The notes below the pieces were generated by a model. The model was not told the DNA's origin. It did not search any database and saw only the letters and a list, made by a program, of their open reading frames with translations. DNA of 64,000 bases from contig NZ_PHHD01000001.1 of assembly GCF_002813445.1 (NCBI RefSeq), positions 1,612,001 through 1,676,000 of the forward strand. The letters run 5' to 3'. Each line of letters starts with the position of its first letter. Positions within the stretch are counted from its first letter, which is position 1. This document shows, one piece after another, positions 1 through 8,679 of the stretch. A program made the translations under genes and the position numbers. The DNA comes from Pseudomonas tolaasii NCPPB 2192. GTDB taxonomy: Bacteria; Pseudomonadota; Gammaproteobacteria; Pseudomonadales; Pseudomonadaceae.

Positions 1-1095
1 TGGGATACCCACAACCGCGGCGAATCCAGCCTGCGCCTGCAACAGATGATCTTTGACGGTTTCGCCACGTCCAGTGAAGTCGGGCGCCAGCAAGCCAACG
101 TCAACTCCCGGGCCTACTCGCTGCTGGGTACTTCCGAGCGCACAGGTCTGACCGTGGCGCAGGTGTACCTGGACGTGCTGACCCGCCGCGAGTTCGTGCG
201 CCTGGCCGAAGAAAACCTGCGCAACCACGAACGCATCTACGACCAGATCAAACTGCGCACCCAGCGTGGCGTCGGCAACGGTGCCGACCAGGACCAGGCC
301 GAAGCGCGTCTGGCCCAGGCCCGCAACAACCTGATCACCGAGCAGACCAACCTGGCCGACGCCCAGGTCAACTACCTCAGCGCCGTCGGCCAGATGCCCG
401 ACCAGCTTGAGCGCCCGGCCCCGTTCATGGCCATGTTGCCGGCTGACTTGAATGAAGCGCGCCGCCAGATGCTCGACAACAGCCCGATCCTGCGTTCGGC
501 CGAATCGGACATCTCCGCTGCCGAGAGCCAGTACGAAGCGGCCAAGTCGACCTTCTACCCGCGCTTTGATGCCGAGCTTGGCACCAACGCCGACAACAAC
601 GTCGGTGGCGATGCCGGTCACAGCAATGGTTGGGAAGCCATGGTGCGCATGCGCTTCAACCTGTTCGCCGGTGGCAGCAACAAGGCTGACCTGCAATCGA
701 AGTCGTATCAGACCAGCCAGGCGCTGGACATCCGCAACAACGCGCTGCGCCAACTCAATGAAGAACTGGGCCTGGCCTGGAACGCCTTGAACAACGCCAA
801 CGCGCAGTTGCCGGTGGCCCAGCAGTACGTTGACCACAGCACCCGCGTGCGTACGTCGTACCAGCAACAATTCAGCCTGGGCCAGCGTACCTTGCTCGAC
901 TTGCTCGACAGCGAGAACGAATTGTTCACCGCTTCCCGTCGTCTGGAAGAGATCAAGAACATTCAGTTATTTACTCAATATCGAATCAAGGCGACCATGG
1001 GCGAATTGCTCAAAAGCCAGGGTGTAGTCGCACCGATGGCCTCCGTCGTACAGAACGACGTGAAGCCTAAAGTCCAACTGCCCGGGATGAATTGA
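1..1095 (+). CDS. lapE: TolC-family outer membrane protein of a type I secretion system (LapE-like), 5' truncated
   Basis: The reading frame is open from base 1, so the gene begins upstream and about 364 residues are visible. TolC-family proteins form the outer-membrane channel and periplasmic tunnel of type I secretion. The visible part has the family's long helical segments rich in Ala, Gln, Asn and Glu, and a conserved 'LxxxQxxxDG' type segment near base 40 (QQMIFDGF). A second repeat-like half ends with 'LLDLLDSENELFTASRR', typical of the C-terminal hairpin of these channels. The next gene, an ABC exporter, starts about 40 bases downstream and a membrane fusion protein follows, giving the E-B-C order of the large-adhesin exporter LapEBC. 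The gene name is inferred from this arrangement. AggA or another T1SS outer membrane protein is the alternative name. Confidence 0.85.
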   Translation, partial: WDTHNRGESSLRLQQMIFDGFATSSEVGRQQANVNSRAYSLLGTSERTGLTVAQVYLDVLTRREFVRLAEENLRNHERIYDQIKLRTQRGVGNGADQDQAEARLAQARNNLITEQTNLADAQVNYLSAVGQMPDQLERPAPFMAMLPADLNEARRQMLDNSPILRSAESDISAAESQYEAAKSTFYPRFDAELGTNADNNVGGDAGHSNGWEAMVRMRFNLFAGGSNKADLQSKSYQTSQALDIRNNALRQLNEELGLAWNALNNANAQLPVAQQYVDHSTRVRTSYQQQFSLGQRTLLDLLDSENELFTASRRLEEIKNIQLFTQYRIKATMGELLKSQGVVAPMASVVQNDVKPKVQLPGMN

Positions 1096-1136
1096 GCCAC
1101 CCCCATAGCCCCATCTGTTAGTCGAGAGTGCACCGC

Positions 1137-3293
1137 GTGGAATCCGAAGTCAGTCGAGTTCATCTCAGTCATGATCCACGCACGCTGCACGACGACCCGT
1201 TACTCGACGGGTTGCTCGCACTCTGCGCCCTGCATCAAAAGCCGGCCAGTGCAGCCATGCTCACCACCGGCCTGCCGCTGCCTTTACAGCGGCTGAGCGC
1301 CGACCTGCTGCCGCGCGCAGCCGCCCGTGCAGGCCTGCAAGGGCGCTTGCTGCAACGCAAGCTCGAACAGATTCCCACCATTGCACTGCCGGCGCTGCTG
1401 TTGCTCAAAGACGGGCGCAGCACCGTACTGGTGGGCTGGCAGGGCGAAGACGAAGCCCGCATCCTGCTCGGCGAAAGCGACGGCGGTGAAGTGCTGGTCA
1501 AGCGCGACCTGCTGGCGGACGACTACATCGGCAAAGTTTTTTTCGCCCAGCCGCAGCACAAATTCGACGTCAACCACGGCAGCCTGATCCCGCGGGCGCG
1601 TTCGTGGTTTCGCGACACCCTCAAGCGCTCGCGATGGCTCTATACCGACGCCATCGCCGCCAGCTTTTTGATCAACATCATCGCCATGGCTGCGCCATTG
1701 TTCGTGATGAACGTGTACGACCGCGTGGTGCCGAACCAGGCCACCGCCACCTTGTGGGTGCTGGCCGTGGGTATCGGCGGCGCGTACCTGTTTGACCTGA
1801 TCCTCAAAAGCCTGCGCAGCCTGTGCCTGGACCTGGCCGGTAAAAAGACCGACCTGATCATCTCGGCCACGCTGTTCGAGCGCATTGTGGGCATGTCCAT
1901 GAAGTACCGCCCGGCACGGGTCGGCAGCTTTGCCCAGAACATTCATGAGTTTCAGAGCCTGCGCGATTTTCTCGCGTCGCTGACCCTTACCAGCCTGATC
2001 GACCTGCCGTTCACCCTGCTGATCTTCCTGGTCATCGCCATTCTCGGCGGGCACCTGGTGTGGATTCCGGTGCTGGCGTTCCCGCTTGCCCTGGGCATCG
2101 GCTACGCCCTGCAAAAACCGCTGGTGGCGACCATGGAAAAAACCATGGCCCTGGCGGCCGAGCGCCAGTCGAGCCTGATCGAAACCCTCGCCGGGCTGGA
2201 CGCGGTCAAGGTCAACAACGCCGAAAGCGAGCGCCAGTACGGCTGGGAACAAACCATCGGCACCTTGAGCCGGCTTGAGCTGCGTGTGAAGTTGCTGTCG
2301 GGCCTGTCGATGAACATGACCCTGCTCATCCAGCAACTGGCCGGCGTGGTGATGATCGTGTTCGGCGTGTACCAGATCATCGACGGCAACCTCAGCATGG
2401 GCGGCCTGATTGCCTGTTACATGCTCAGTGGCCGCGCGTTGAGCCCGCTGGCCTCGCTGTCGGGCCTGTTGACGCGCTACCAGCAGGCCAAGGTCACCAT
2501 GACCTCGGTCGACCAGATGATGGAGCTGCCCCAGGAGCGCAATTTCGAAGAGCGCCCCATGAGCCGTCGCACCCTGCAAGGCGCCATCGAGTGCCGGGGC
2601 CTGAACTTCACCTATCCGAACCAGCAGAATCCCGCGTTGAAAAACGTCAACCTGGTGGTCAAGCCGGGCGAAAAAATCGGCATCATCGGTCGCAGCGGCT
2701 CGGGCAAAAGCTCCCTCGCCAAACTGATCGTCGGCCTCTATCAGCCCGACTCCGGCGCCTTGCTGGTGGACGGCGTGGACGTACGCCAGATCGACGTCAG
2801 CGAACTGCGCCACAACATCGGTTACGTCGCCCAGGACATTCAGCTGCTGGCCGGCACCCTGCGCGACAACCTCGTCTCAGGCGCGCGCTATGTAGAAGAC
2901 GAAATGGTCCTGCAAGCCGCCGAACTGGCTGGCGTGCACGAATTCGCCCGCCTGCACCCGCAAGGTTATGAGCTGCAAGTCGGCGAGCGCGGGCAGAACC
3001 TGTCCGGCGGCCAGCGCCAGAACGTCGCGCTGGCCCGCGCGCTGTTGCTCAACCCGCCGATCCTGTTGCTGGACGAACCCACCAGCGCCATGGACAACAC
3101 CGGTGAAGAACGCCTGAAACAACGCCTGCAAGCCGTGGTGCAAAACAAGACCGTGGTGCTGGTGACGCATCGAGCCTCACTGCTCTCGCTGGTGGACCGC
3201 CTGCTGGTGGTCGACCGTGGGCAGATTCTCGCGGACGGCCCGAAAGCCGTGGTTATGGAAGCGTTGAAAAAGGGGCAGATCAGTGTTGCTTAA
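1137..3293 (+). CDS. lapB: Type I secretion ABC transporter/ATPase (LapB-like)
   Basis: This is the inner-membrane ATPase of the type I secretion system. The first ~140 residues form a C39-peptidase-like domain with no DCG-type catalytic cysteine, as is usual for exporters of large uncleaved adhesins or RTX proteins. A six-helix membrane domain follows (about residues 160-440). The ATPase domain has a Walker A motif (GRSGSGKSS, near residue 518), an LSGGQRQ signature (near 622) and a Walker B motif (ILLLDEPTSAMD, near 642). I chose the GTG at 1137 because GAGAG lies about 9 bases upstream and homologues begin at this point. A GTG at 1128 would add three residues. The gene overlaps the next one by 11 bases, so the two are probably translated together. 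Confidence 0.9.
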   Translation: MESEVSRVHLSHDPRTLHDDPLLDGLLALCALHQKPASAAMLTTGLPLPLQRLSADLLPRAAARAGLQGRLLQRKLEQIPTIALPALLLLKDGRSTVLVGWQGEDEARILLGESDGGEVLVKRDLLADDYIGKVFFAQPQHKFDVNHGSLIPRARSWFRDTLKRSRWLYTDAIAASFLINIIAMAAPLFVMNVYDRVVPNQATATLWVLAVGIGGAYLFDLILKSLRSLCLDLAGKKTDLIISATLFERIVGMSMKYRPARVGSFAQNIHEFQSLRDFLASLTLTSLIDLPFTLLIFLVIAILGGHLVWIPVLAFPLALGIGYALQKPLVATMEKTMALAAERQSSLIETLAGLDAVKVNNAESERQYGWEQTIGTLSRLELRVKLLSGLSMNMTLLIQQLAGVVMIVFGVYQIIDGNLSMGGLIACYMLSGRALSPLASLSGLLTRYQQAKVTMTSVDQMMELPQERNFEERPMSRRTLQGAIECRGLNFTYPNQQNPALKNVNLVVKPGEKIGIIGRSGSGKSSLAKLIVGLYQPDSGALLVDGVDVRQIDVSELRHNIGYVAQDIQLLAGTLRDNLVSGARYVEDEMVLQAAELAGVHEFARLHPQGYELQVGERGQNLSGGQRQNVALARALLLNPPILLLDEPTSAMDNTGEERLKQRLQAVVQNKTVVLVTHRASLLSLVDRLLVVDRGQILADGPKAVVMEALKKGQISVA

Positions 3294-4647
3294 CTCCATC
3301 AAAAGCGCGGTCGGCCGCTACTTCAAAGGCTCCGACTCGCTGCAGGGCCAACCCCTGCCCGAGGTCAACAAAGCGTTGATCGAAGACGCGCCGCGGGTTA
3401 TCCGCCTGACCATCTGGGCGATTATCGCGTTCTTTATATTCCTGGTGGTGTGGGCGGGTTTCTCCAGCATTGACGAAGTCACCCGTGGCGACGGCAAGGC
3501 CATTCCGTCGTCCAAACTGCAAAAAATCCAGAACCTGGAAGGCGGTATCGTCTCCGAGCTGTACGTCAAGGAAGGCCAGATCGTTGAGGCCGGCGCACCG
3601 CTGATTCGCCTCGACGACACGCGCTTCGTGTCCAACGCCGGTGAAACCGAAGCCCTGCGCCTGGCCATGCAGCTGCGCGTCGAGCGCCTGAGTGCGCAAG
3701 TGGATGATCGCCCGCTGAACATCCCCGATGACGTGCTCAAGGCCGCGCCCAACCAGGCCGCCAGCGAGCGCTCGCTGTATGAAAGCCGCCGTCAGCAATT
3801 GAAGGACGAAGTGGGCGGCCTGCAGGAGCAACTGGTTCAGCGCCAGCAGGAACTGCGCGAGTTCACCTCCAAGCAGGGCCAGTACCGCAGCCAGCTGTCG
3901 CTGCAACGCCAGGAAATCAACATGTCCGAGCCGCTGGTGGCCCAGGGCGCGGTATCGCCGGTGGAAGTGCTGCGCCTCAAGCGTGCTGAAATGGAAACCC
4001 GTGGTCAGTTGGACGCCACCACCCTGGCGATTCCTCGCGCCGAATCGGCGATCAAGGAAGTGCAGCGCAAGATCGATGAAACCCGTGGCAAATTCCGCAG
4101 CGAAGCGCTGACTCAGCTCAACGAAGCCCGCACCGAGCTGAACAAGGCCGAGTCCACCGGCCGTGCGCTGGAAGACCGCGTCAGCCGTACCCTCGTCACT
4201 TCGCCGGTGCGCGGTATCGTCAAGCAATTGCTGGTCAACACGGTCGGCGGCGTGATCCAGCCGGGCAGCGACATGGTCGAAATCGTGCCGCTCAACGACA
4301 CCCTGCTGGTGGAAGCCAAGATCCGCCCGCAAGACATCGCCTTCCTGCACCCGGGGCAAGAGGCAATCGTCAAATTCACCGCCTATGACTACACCATCTA
4401 CGGTGGCCTGAAAGCCAAGCTGGAGCGCATCGGTGCCGACACCATCACCGATGAAGACAAGAAAACCACCTACTACATGATCACCTTGCGCACCGATCGC
4501 AGCCATTTGGGCACCGATGAGAAGCCGCTGCTGATCATTCCCGGCATGGTCGCCTCGGTGGACATCATCACCGGCAAGAAAAGCATCCTGAGCTACCTGC
4601 TCAAGCCGATCATCAAGGCGCGGGCCGAGGCGTTGCACGAGCGTTGA
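3283..4647 (+). CDS. lapC: HlyD-family membrane fusion protein of type I secretion (LapC-like)
   Basis: This is the periplasmic adaptor linking the ABC transporter to the TolC-like channel. The 454-residue protein has a short cytosolic N-terminus, one membrane helix (about residues 45-65), and a first lipoyl half-motif (LEGGIVSELYVKEGQIV). A long coiled coil spans roughly residues 115-295, rich in Glu, Arg and Gln. The second lipoyl half follows (TSPVRGIVKQLLVNTVGGVI), then the beta-barrel domain typical of HlyD/LapC. The start is GTG at 3283, with AAAAAGGGG just upstream inside lapB. With the two genes before it, it completes a type I exporter. No adhesin gene is present downstream, so the substrate should lie to the left of the window. 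Confidence 0.9.
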   Translation: MLLNSIKSAVGRYFKGSDSLQGQPLPEVNKALIEDAPRVIRLTIWAIIAFFIFLVVWAGFSSIDEVTRGDGKAIPSSKLQKIQNLEGGIVSELYVKEGQIVEAGAPLIRLDDTRFVSNAGETEALRLAMQLRVERLSAQVDDRPLNIPDDVLKAAPNQAASERSLYESRRQQLKDEVGGLQEQLVQRQQELREFTSKQGQYRSQLSLQRQEINMSEPLVAQGAVSPVEVLRLKRAEMETRGQLDATTLAIPRAESAIKEVQRKIDETRGKFRSEALTQLNEARTELNKAESTGRALEDRVSRTLVTSPVRGIVKQLLVNTVGGVIQPGSDMVEIVPLNDTLLVEAKIRPQDIAFLHPGQEAIVKFTAYDYTIYGGLKAKLERIGADTITDEDKKTTYYMITLRTDRSHLGTDEKPLLIIPGMVASVDIITGKKSILSYLLKPIIKARAEALHER

Positions 4648-4670
4648 TCTTCAGCGCCGGTATGGGCCTC

Positions 4671-4746
4671 ATCGCGGGCAAGCCCGGCTCACACATTTGA
4701 ATGTGCACACCCATCAAATGTGGGAGCTGGCTTACCTGCGATGGCG
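4671..4746. repeat. REP doublet (REPIN-like)
   Basis: Two imperfect, oppositely oriented copies of the Pseudomonas REP motif flank a short spacer. One reads ATCGCGGGCAAGCCCGGCTC and the other GGGAGCTGGCTTACCTGCG. The pair lies in the 214-base gap between the exporter and the dioxygenase. Such elements are non-coding and are mobilised by REP-associated transposases encoded elsewhere. Confidence 0.7.
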
Positions 4747-4769
4747 CCCTCAGCCCCACCGCAGATCCC

Positions 4770-4850
4770 AACCCTTAAGCATATCGATATTCACTAACGG
4801 TATTTAAGCGTCCCTTCTTATATCTATAAAGTCACTCCCCTGTCCGACCG
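4770..4850 (+). promoter_or_regulatory. A/T-rich promoter region upstream of the TauD-like operon
   Basis: A markedly A/T-rich stretch sits just before the dioxygenase start, with ATATCGATAT, GGTATTTAAG and CTTATATCTATAAAG. A region of this kind before a sulfonate-type dioxygenase and ABC importer would fit activation by CysB or Cbl under sulfur limitation. That is an inference from composition and context. I cannot define an exact binding site or start point. Confidence 0.3.
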
Positions 4851-4861
4851 GGAGTGCCCTC

Positions 4862-5755
4862 ATGTCCGCCACCTCTACTGTTCCAACAGCGACCGCAAAC
4901 CCCCAACGTTTCGAAATTCGCCCACTCCCCGGCAGCGTCGGCGCCGAGATCATCGGCCTGGACCTGTCCCGCCCGGTCAGCGACGACGACTTTAAGCGCA
5001 TCCACCGCGCGCACCTGGACCACCACGTCGTGGTGTTCCGCGACCAACGCATCACCCCTGAGCAACAGATCGCCTTCAGCCGCCGTTTCGGTGTGTTGCA
5101 AATCCACGTGCTCAAACAGTTCCTGCTGGCCAACCACCCGGAAATCCTGATCGTCTCCAACATCATCGAAAACGGCCAATCCATCGGCCTGGGTGACGCG
5201 GGCAAGTTCTGGCACTCCGACCTGTCGTACAAAGAGCTGCCAAGCCTGGGCTCGATGCTGCACGCCCAGGAACTGCCGTCCGAAGGCGGTGACACGCTGT
5301 TCGCCGACATGCACAAAGCCTGGGACCAACTGCCCGAGCCCCTGCGCAAAGCCGTGGAAGGGCGTAGCGCCGCACATTCCTACACCGCGCGTTACAGCGA
5401 AACCAAATTCGAAGGTAACTGGCGCCCGACCCTCACCCCCGAACAGCTGGCCCAAGTGGCCGAAGTGGTGCACCCGATTGTGCGTACCCACCCGGAAAAC
5501 GGCCGCAAGGCGCTGTTCGTCAGCGAAGGTTTCACCACCCGTATTGTCGGCCTGCCGGAAGACGAGAGCCGCGACGTGCTGGCCCAGCTTTACGCCCACA
5601 GCGTGCTGCCGGAAAACATCTACCGCCACCAGTGGCAACCCCACGACATGGTGTTCTGGGACAACCGCTCGCTGATCCACCTGGCTGCCGGTTGCCCGAG
5701 CCATCTGCGCCGCAAACTGTTTCGCACCACCATCCAGGGCGATGCGCCTTTCTGA
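4862..5755 (+). CDS. TauD/TfdA-family 2-oxoglutarate-dependent dioxygenase
   Basis: This is a 297-residue Fe(II)/2-oxoglutarate oxygenase. The family hydroxylates a substrate such as taurine, an alkylsulfonate or an aryloxyacetate, leading to its breakdown. The iron-binding facial triad is visible: the HxD motif in FWHSDLSY (His118, Asp120) and the distal histidine in RSLIHLAAG (His273). A following arginine-rich stretch (HLRRKLFRTT) holds the likely 2-oxoglutarate-binding Arg. The N-terminal motif GSVGAEIIGLDLSRPV is characteristic of TauD. It is followed 21 bases later by an ABC ATPase and then a permease, so imported substrate is probably oxidised here, possibly to release sulfite. The exact substrate cannot be read from the sequence. 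Confidence 0.88.
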   Translation: MSATSTVPTATANPQRFEIRPLPGSVGAEIIGLDLSRPVSDDDFKRIHRAHLDHHVVVFRDQRITPEQQIAFSRRFGVLQIHVLKQFLLANHPEILIVSNIIENGQSIGLGDAGKFWHSDLSYKELPSLGSMLHAQELPSEGGDTLFADMHKAWDQLPEPLRKAVEGRSAAHSYTARYSETKFEGNWRPTLTPEQLAQVAEVVHPIVRTHPENGRKALFVSEGFTTRIVGLPEDESRDVLAQLYAHSVLPENIYRHQWQPHDMVFWDNRSLIHLAAGCPSHLRRKLFRTTIQGDAPF

Positions 5756-5776
5756 TTCCCCGGCAAGAGAGATGAA

Positions 5777-6628
5777 ATGAACGCGCCCCTGCAAGGCCAC
5801 GCGGCCAGCAAACCGATCACCGCCGAGCCGTTGCTGGCGGTGGATCACGTCAGCCTTGAATACCGCACCCCCGAGCGCGTGGTGCGGGCCACGCACCAGG
5901 TCAGCTTCGAGATCGACCCCGCCGACCGCTACGTGCTGCTCGGCCCGTCGGGCTGCGGCAAGTCCACCTTGCTCAAGTCCATCGCCGGGTTCATCAAGCC
6001 CTGCGAAGGCGAGATTCGTTTGCTTGGGCAAAAGGTCGAGCAACCGGGTCCCGACCGGATTGTGGTGTTCCAGGAATTCGACCAACTGCCGCCGTGGAAA
6101 ACCGTCAAACAAAACGTGATGTTCCCATTGCTGGCGTCGAAAACCCTCAAGCGCCGCGAAGCCGAAGAGCGCGCGCTGTACTACCTGGAAAAAGTCGGCC
6201 TCAGCGCCTTCGCCGACGCCTACCCACACACCCTGTCCGGCGGCATGAAAGCCCGCGTGGCGATTGCCCGCGCGCTGGCCATGCAGCCGAAAATCCTGCT
6301 GATGGACGAGCCCTTCGCCGCCCTCGACGCCCTGACCCGGCGCAAGATGCAGGAAGAATTGCTGCTGCTCTGGGAAGAGGTGCGCTTCACCCTGCTGTTC
6401 GTCACCCACTCCATCGAGGAAGCGCTGGTGGTGGGCAATCGCATTCTGTTGTTGTCGCCACACCCCGGGCGGGTTCGCGCGGAAGTTCACAGCCATCAAT
6501 ACGACCTGCACAGCCTCGGCGGTGCGGAATTCCAGGCGTCGGCGCGGCGGATCCATCGCCTGCTGTTCGATGAAGCGCCCGAGGCCGAGCAAGAGCTGGG
6601 CTTCGCCGATATCCGCATTGCTTACTAA
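5777..6628 (+). CDS. ABC importer ATP-binding protein, SsuB/TauB/NrtD type
   Basis: This 283-residue ATPase of a nitrate/sulfonate/taurine-type importer has a Walker A motif (GPSGCGKST, near residue 56), a Q-loop (VVFQEFDQLPPW), a signature motif (LSGGMKARVAIARAL) and a Walker B motif (ILLMDEPFAALDALTR). The 'FAALDALTR' form is typical of the sulfonate/nitrate subfamily. It lies between the dioxygenase and the permease, 12 bases before the latter, in one apparent operon. The C-terminal ~40 residues carry no obvious extra domain. Substrate is unassigned because no periplasmic binding protein gene is next to it. Confidence 0.9.
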   Translation: MNAPLQGHAASKPITAEPLLAVDHVSLEYRTPERVVRATHQVSFEIDPADRYVLLGPSGCGKSTLLKSIAGFIKPCEGEIRLLGQKVEQPGPDRIVVFQEFDQLPPWKTVKQNVMFPLLASKTLKRREAEERALYYLEKVGLSAFADAYPHTLSGGMKARVAIARALAMQPKILLMDEPFAALDALTRRKMQEELLLLWEEVRFTLLFVTHSIEEALVVGNRILLLSPHPGRVRAEVHSHQYDLHSLGGAEFQASARRIHRLLFDEAPEAEQELGFADIRIAY

Positions 6629-6639
6629 GGGGCCGACGT

Positions 6640-7491
6640 ATGCGCCAGGAATTTGAAGTCAACCTCGAACCGCTGCTCACCGTCCCCGTGGAACGCGAGT
6701 TGCCGCTGCGCCAACGCTTATGGCAACAGGGCTGGCTGCGCAAAGGGCTGATCCTTATCGTGCTGGCGATTCTCTGGGAAGCCGTCGCGCGTTATCAGAA
6801 CAATGATTTGCTGCTGCCAAGTTTCTTGCAGACCTCACAGGCACTGTTCGACGGCCTGCTCAGTGGCGAGCTGATCAGCAAGGTGAACATCTCGCTGGCG
6901 GTGTTGATCAAGGGCTACCTGATCGGCATTGTGCTGGCGTTCGCGCTGACCACGCTGGCCGTCTCGACCCAATTGGGCCGCGACCTGCTCAGCACCCTGA
7001 CCTCGATGTTCAACCCGTTGCCGGCCATTGCTCTGCTGCCGCTGGCGCTGCTGTGGTTTGGCCTGGGGCAGAACAGCCTGATTTTTGTGCTGGTGCATTC
7101 GGTGTTGTGGGCGTTGGCGCTGAACACCTATTCGGGGTTTCTGGGCGTGTCCGAAACCTTGCGCATGGCCGGTCGCAATTACGGCCTCAAGGGCATGCGG
7201 TTTGTGCTGTTTATCCTGATCCCGGCGGCGCTGCCGTCGATACTCGCCGGGCTGAAAATCGGCTGGGCCTTTGCATGGCGAACCTTGATCGCCGCCGAAC
7301 TGGTATTCGGTGCCACCAGCGGCAAGGGCGGGCTGGGCTGGTACATCTTCCAGAACCGCAACGAGCTGTACACCGACAAAGTGTTCGCCGGTCTGGCCGT
7401 GGTGATCCTCATCGGCCTGCTGGTGGAAAACCTGGTGTTCGACACCATCGAGCGGCTCACCGTGAAGCGCTGGGGCATGCAGCGCGGCTAA
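6640..7491 (+). CDS. ABC importer permease, SsuC/TauC type
   Basis: This 283-residue inner-membrane protein has about six predicted helices, beginning near residue 32 (GLILIVLAILWEAVA). The binding-protein-dependent transport signature, which contacts the ATPase, lies around residues 178-210 and includes 'AGRNYGLKG' and 'ILIPAALPSILAGLKIGWA'. This form is typical of sulfonate, taurine and nitrate permeases. It follows the ATPase directly and pairs with it. The operon lacks the usual substrate-binding protein (SsuA/TauA-like), which may be encoded elsewhere. Confidence 0.88.
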   Translation: MRQEFEVNLEPLLTVPVERELPLRQRLWQQGWLRKGLILIVLAILWEAVARYQNNDLLLPSFLQTSQALFDGLLSGELISKVNISLAVLIKGYLIGIVLAFALTTLAVSTQLGRDLLSTLTSMFNPLPAIALLPLALLWFGLGQNSLIFVLVHSVLWALALNTYSGFLGVSETLRMAGRNYGLKGMRFVLFILIPAALPSILAGLKIGWAFAWRTLIAAELVFGATSGKGGLGWYIFQNRNELYTDKVFAGLAVVILIGLLVENLVFDTIERLTVKRWGMQRG

Positions 7492-7542
7492 CCCTGCTAG
7501 GATTGCACCCCATTCACTCTCCATTGATCAGGAGTGCCTGGC

Positions 7543-8463
7543 ATGCAACTACCGGACATGAACCTGCTGGTCGCCCTCGACGCGTTGCTCGACGAGGGCA
7601 GCGTAGTGGGCGCCGCGCGGCGGATGAACCTGAGCCCGGCGGCGATGAGCCGAACCCTCACGCGCATTCGCGAGGCAGTGGGCGACCCGATTCTGGTGCG
7701 CGCCGGCCGTGGCCTGGTGCCGACGCCCAAGGCGCTGCAGTTGCAGGGCCAGGTGCGCAACGTGGTGGAGCAGGCGGCATTGCTGTTTCGCTCTGGCGAT
7801 CAGGTGGACCTGAAAACCTTGCGTCGCCGGTTCAGCGTGCGGGCCAATGATTTTTTTATCGGCGTGTATGGCGGTCGGTTGTTCGACACCATGGAGCGCA
7901 TGGCCCCGCTGTGCGAACTGTGTTTTGTGCCCGAGGCCGACACCGACGACGACGCCCTGCGTGAAGGCCGGCTGGACCTGCGGGTGAGCAACACCCCGCC
8001 GCCCAGCCCTGAAGTGAAGGTGCAGACACTGTTCACCACCCGCTTTGTCGGCCTGGCGCGCGAAGATCATCCTCTGTTTGACGAAGAAATCACCGCCGAA
8101 CGCTTCGCCAGTTACTCCCATATCAGCATCTCGCGCCGCGGCAAAAATCGCGGGCCGATCGACACTGCGTTGAACGCCTTGGGCCTGGAGCGCCGCGTGG
8201 CGATGATCGCCCCCGGTTTTCACGGCGCCATGTTCATGCTGCCCGACTCCGACCTGCTGTTGCCGGTGCCCAAGGAAGCGCTGCTGAGCGCCAGCCGTCT
8301 GAAACTGCCGCTGCGCGCCTTTACGCTGCCGATCTCCTTGCCGACCCTGGTGTTGGCGCAATCCTGGCACCCGCGTTTCGACAAAGACCCGGCCCACAAA
8401 TGGCTGCGCGAGACCATGCGCGAAAGTTGCCATGCCACCTGGCTCGAAGCCCAACCCAGCTGA
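7543..8463 (+). CDS. LysR-family transcriptional regulator
   Basis: The protein has about 306 residues. The N-terminal winged helix-turn-helix is clear: 'MNLLVALDALLDEGS' leads into 'GAARRMNLSPAAMSRTLTRI' and 'PILVRAGRGLVPTPKAL'. The rest is the substrate-sensing domain, of the NodD/LeuO-like branch. I chose the ATG at 7543 because AGGAG lies 9 bases upstream. A GTG at 7534 would add three residues. It lies 50 bases after the ABC permease on the same strand and may control that operon, although LysR targets are more often divergent genes. Confidence 0.88.
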   Translation: MQLPDMNLLVALDALLDEGSVVGAARRMNLSPAAMSRTLTRIREAVGDPILVRAGRGLVPTPKALQLQGQVRNVVEQAALLFRSGDQVDLKTLRRRFSVRANDFFIGVYGGRLFDTMERMAPLCELCFVPEADTDDDALREGRLDLRVSNTPPPSPEVKVQTLFTTRFVGLAREDHPLFDEEITAERFASYSHISISRRGKNRGPIDTALNALGLERRVAMIAPGFHGAMFMLPDSDLLLPVPKEALLSASRLKLPLRAFTLPISLPTLVLAQSWHPRFDKDPAHKWLRETMRESCHATWLEAQPS

Positions 8464-8479
8464 AAGTGAATTCGGTCAA

Positions 8480-8568
8480 TGTGGGAGCTGGCTTGCCTGC
8501 GATAGCGGTGGGCCAGATATCACTGGGCTGGCTGACAGACCGCTATCGCAGGCAAGCCAGCTCCCACA
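8480..8568. repeat. REPIN (two inverted REP copies)
   Basis: A near-perfect inverted pair: GTGGGAGCTGGCTTGCCTGC at the left and GCAGGCAAGCCAGCTCCCAC at the right, separated by about 40 bases that include CGATAGCGGT and its complement. This is the canonical Pseudomonas REPIN form. The hairpin may also end transcription or protect the 3' end of the upstream LysR mRNA. Confidence 0.9.
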
Positions 8569-8679
8569 GGGGGCTGATAATTGCGTATGGCGCACTTATA
8601 AGCTTCCGACAAGTAACTTTTTGTCATGGATGTGCCTGATTAAACTGCCCGGGTACTGATTACTCCGAGTTGCCCGTTC

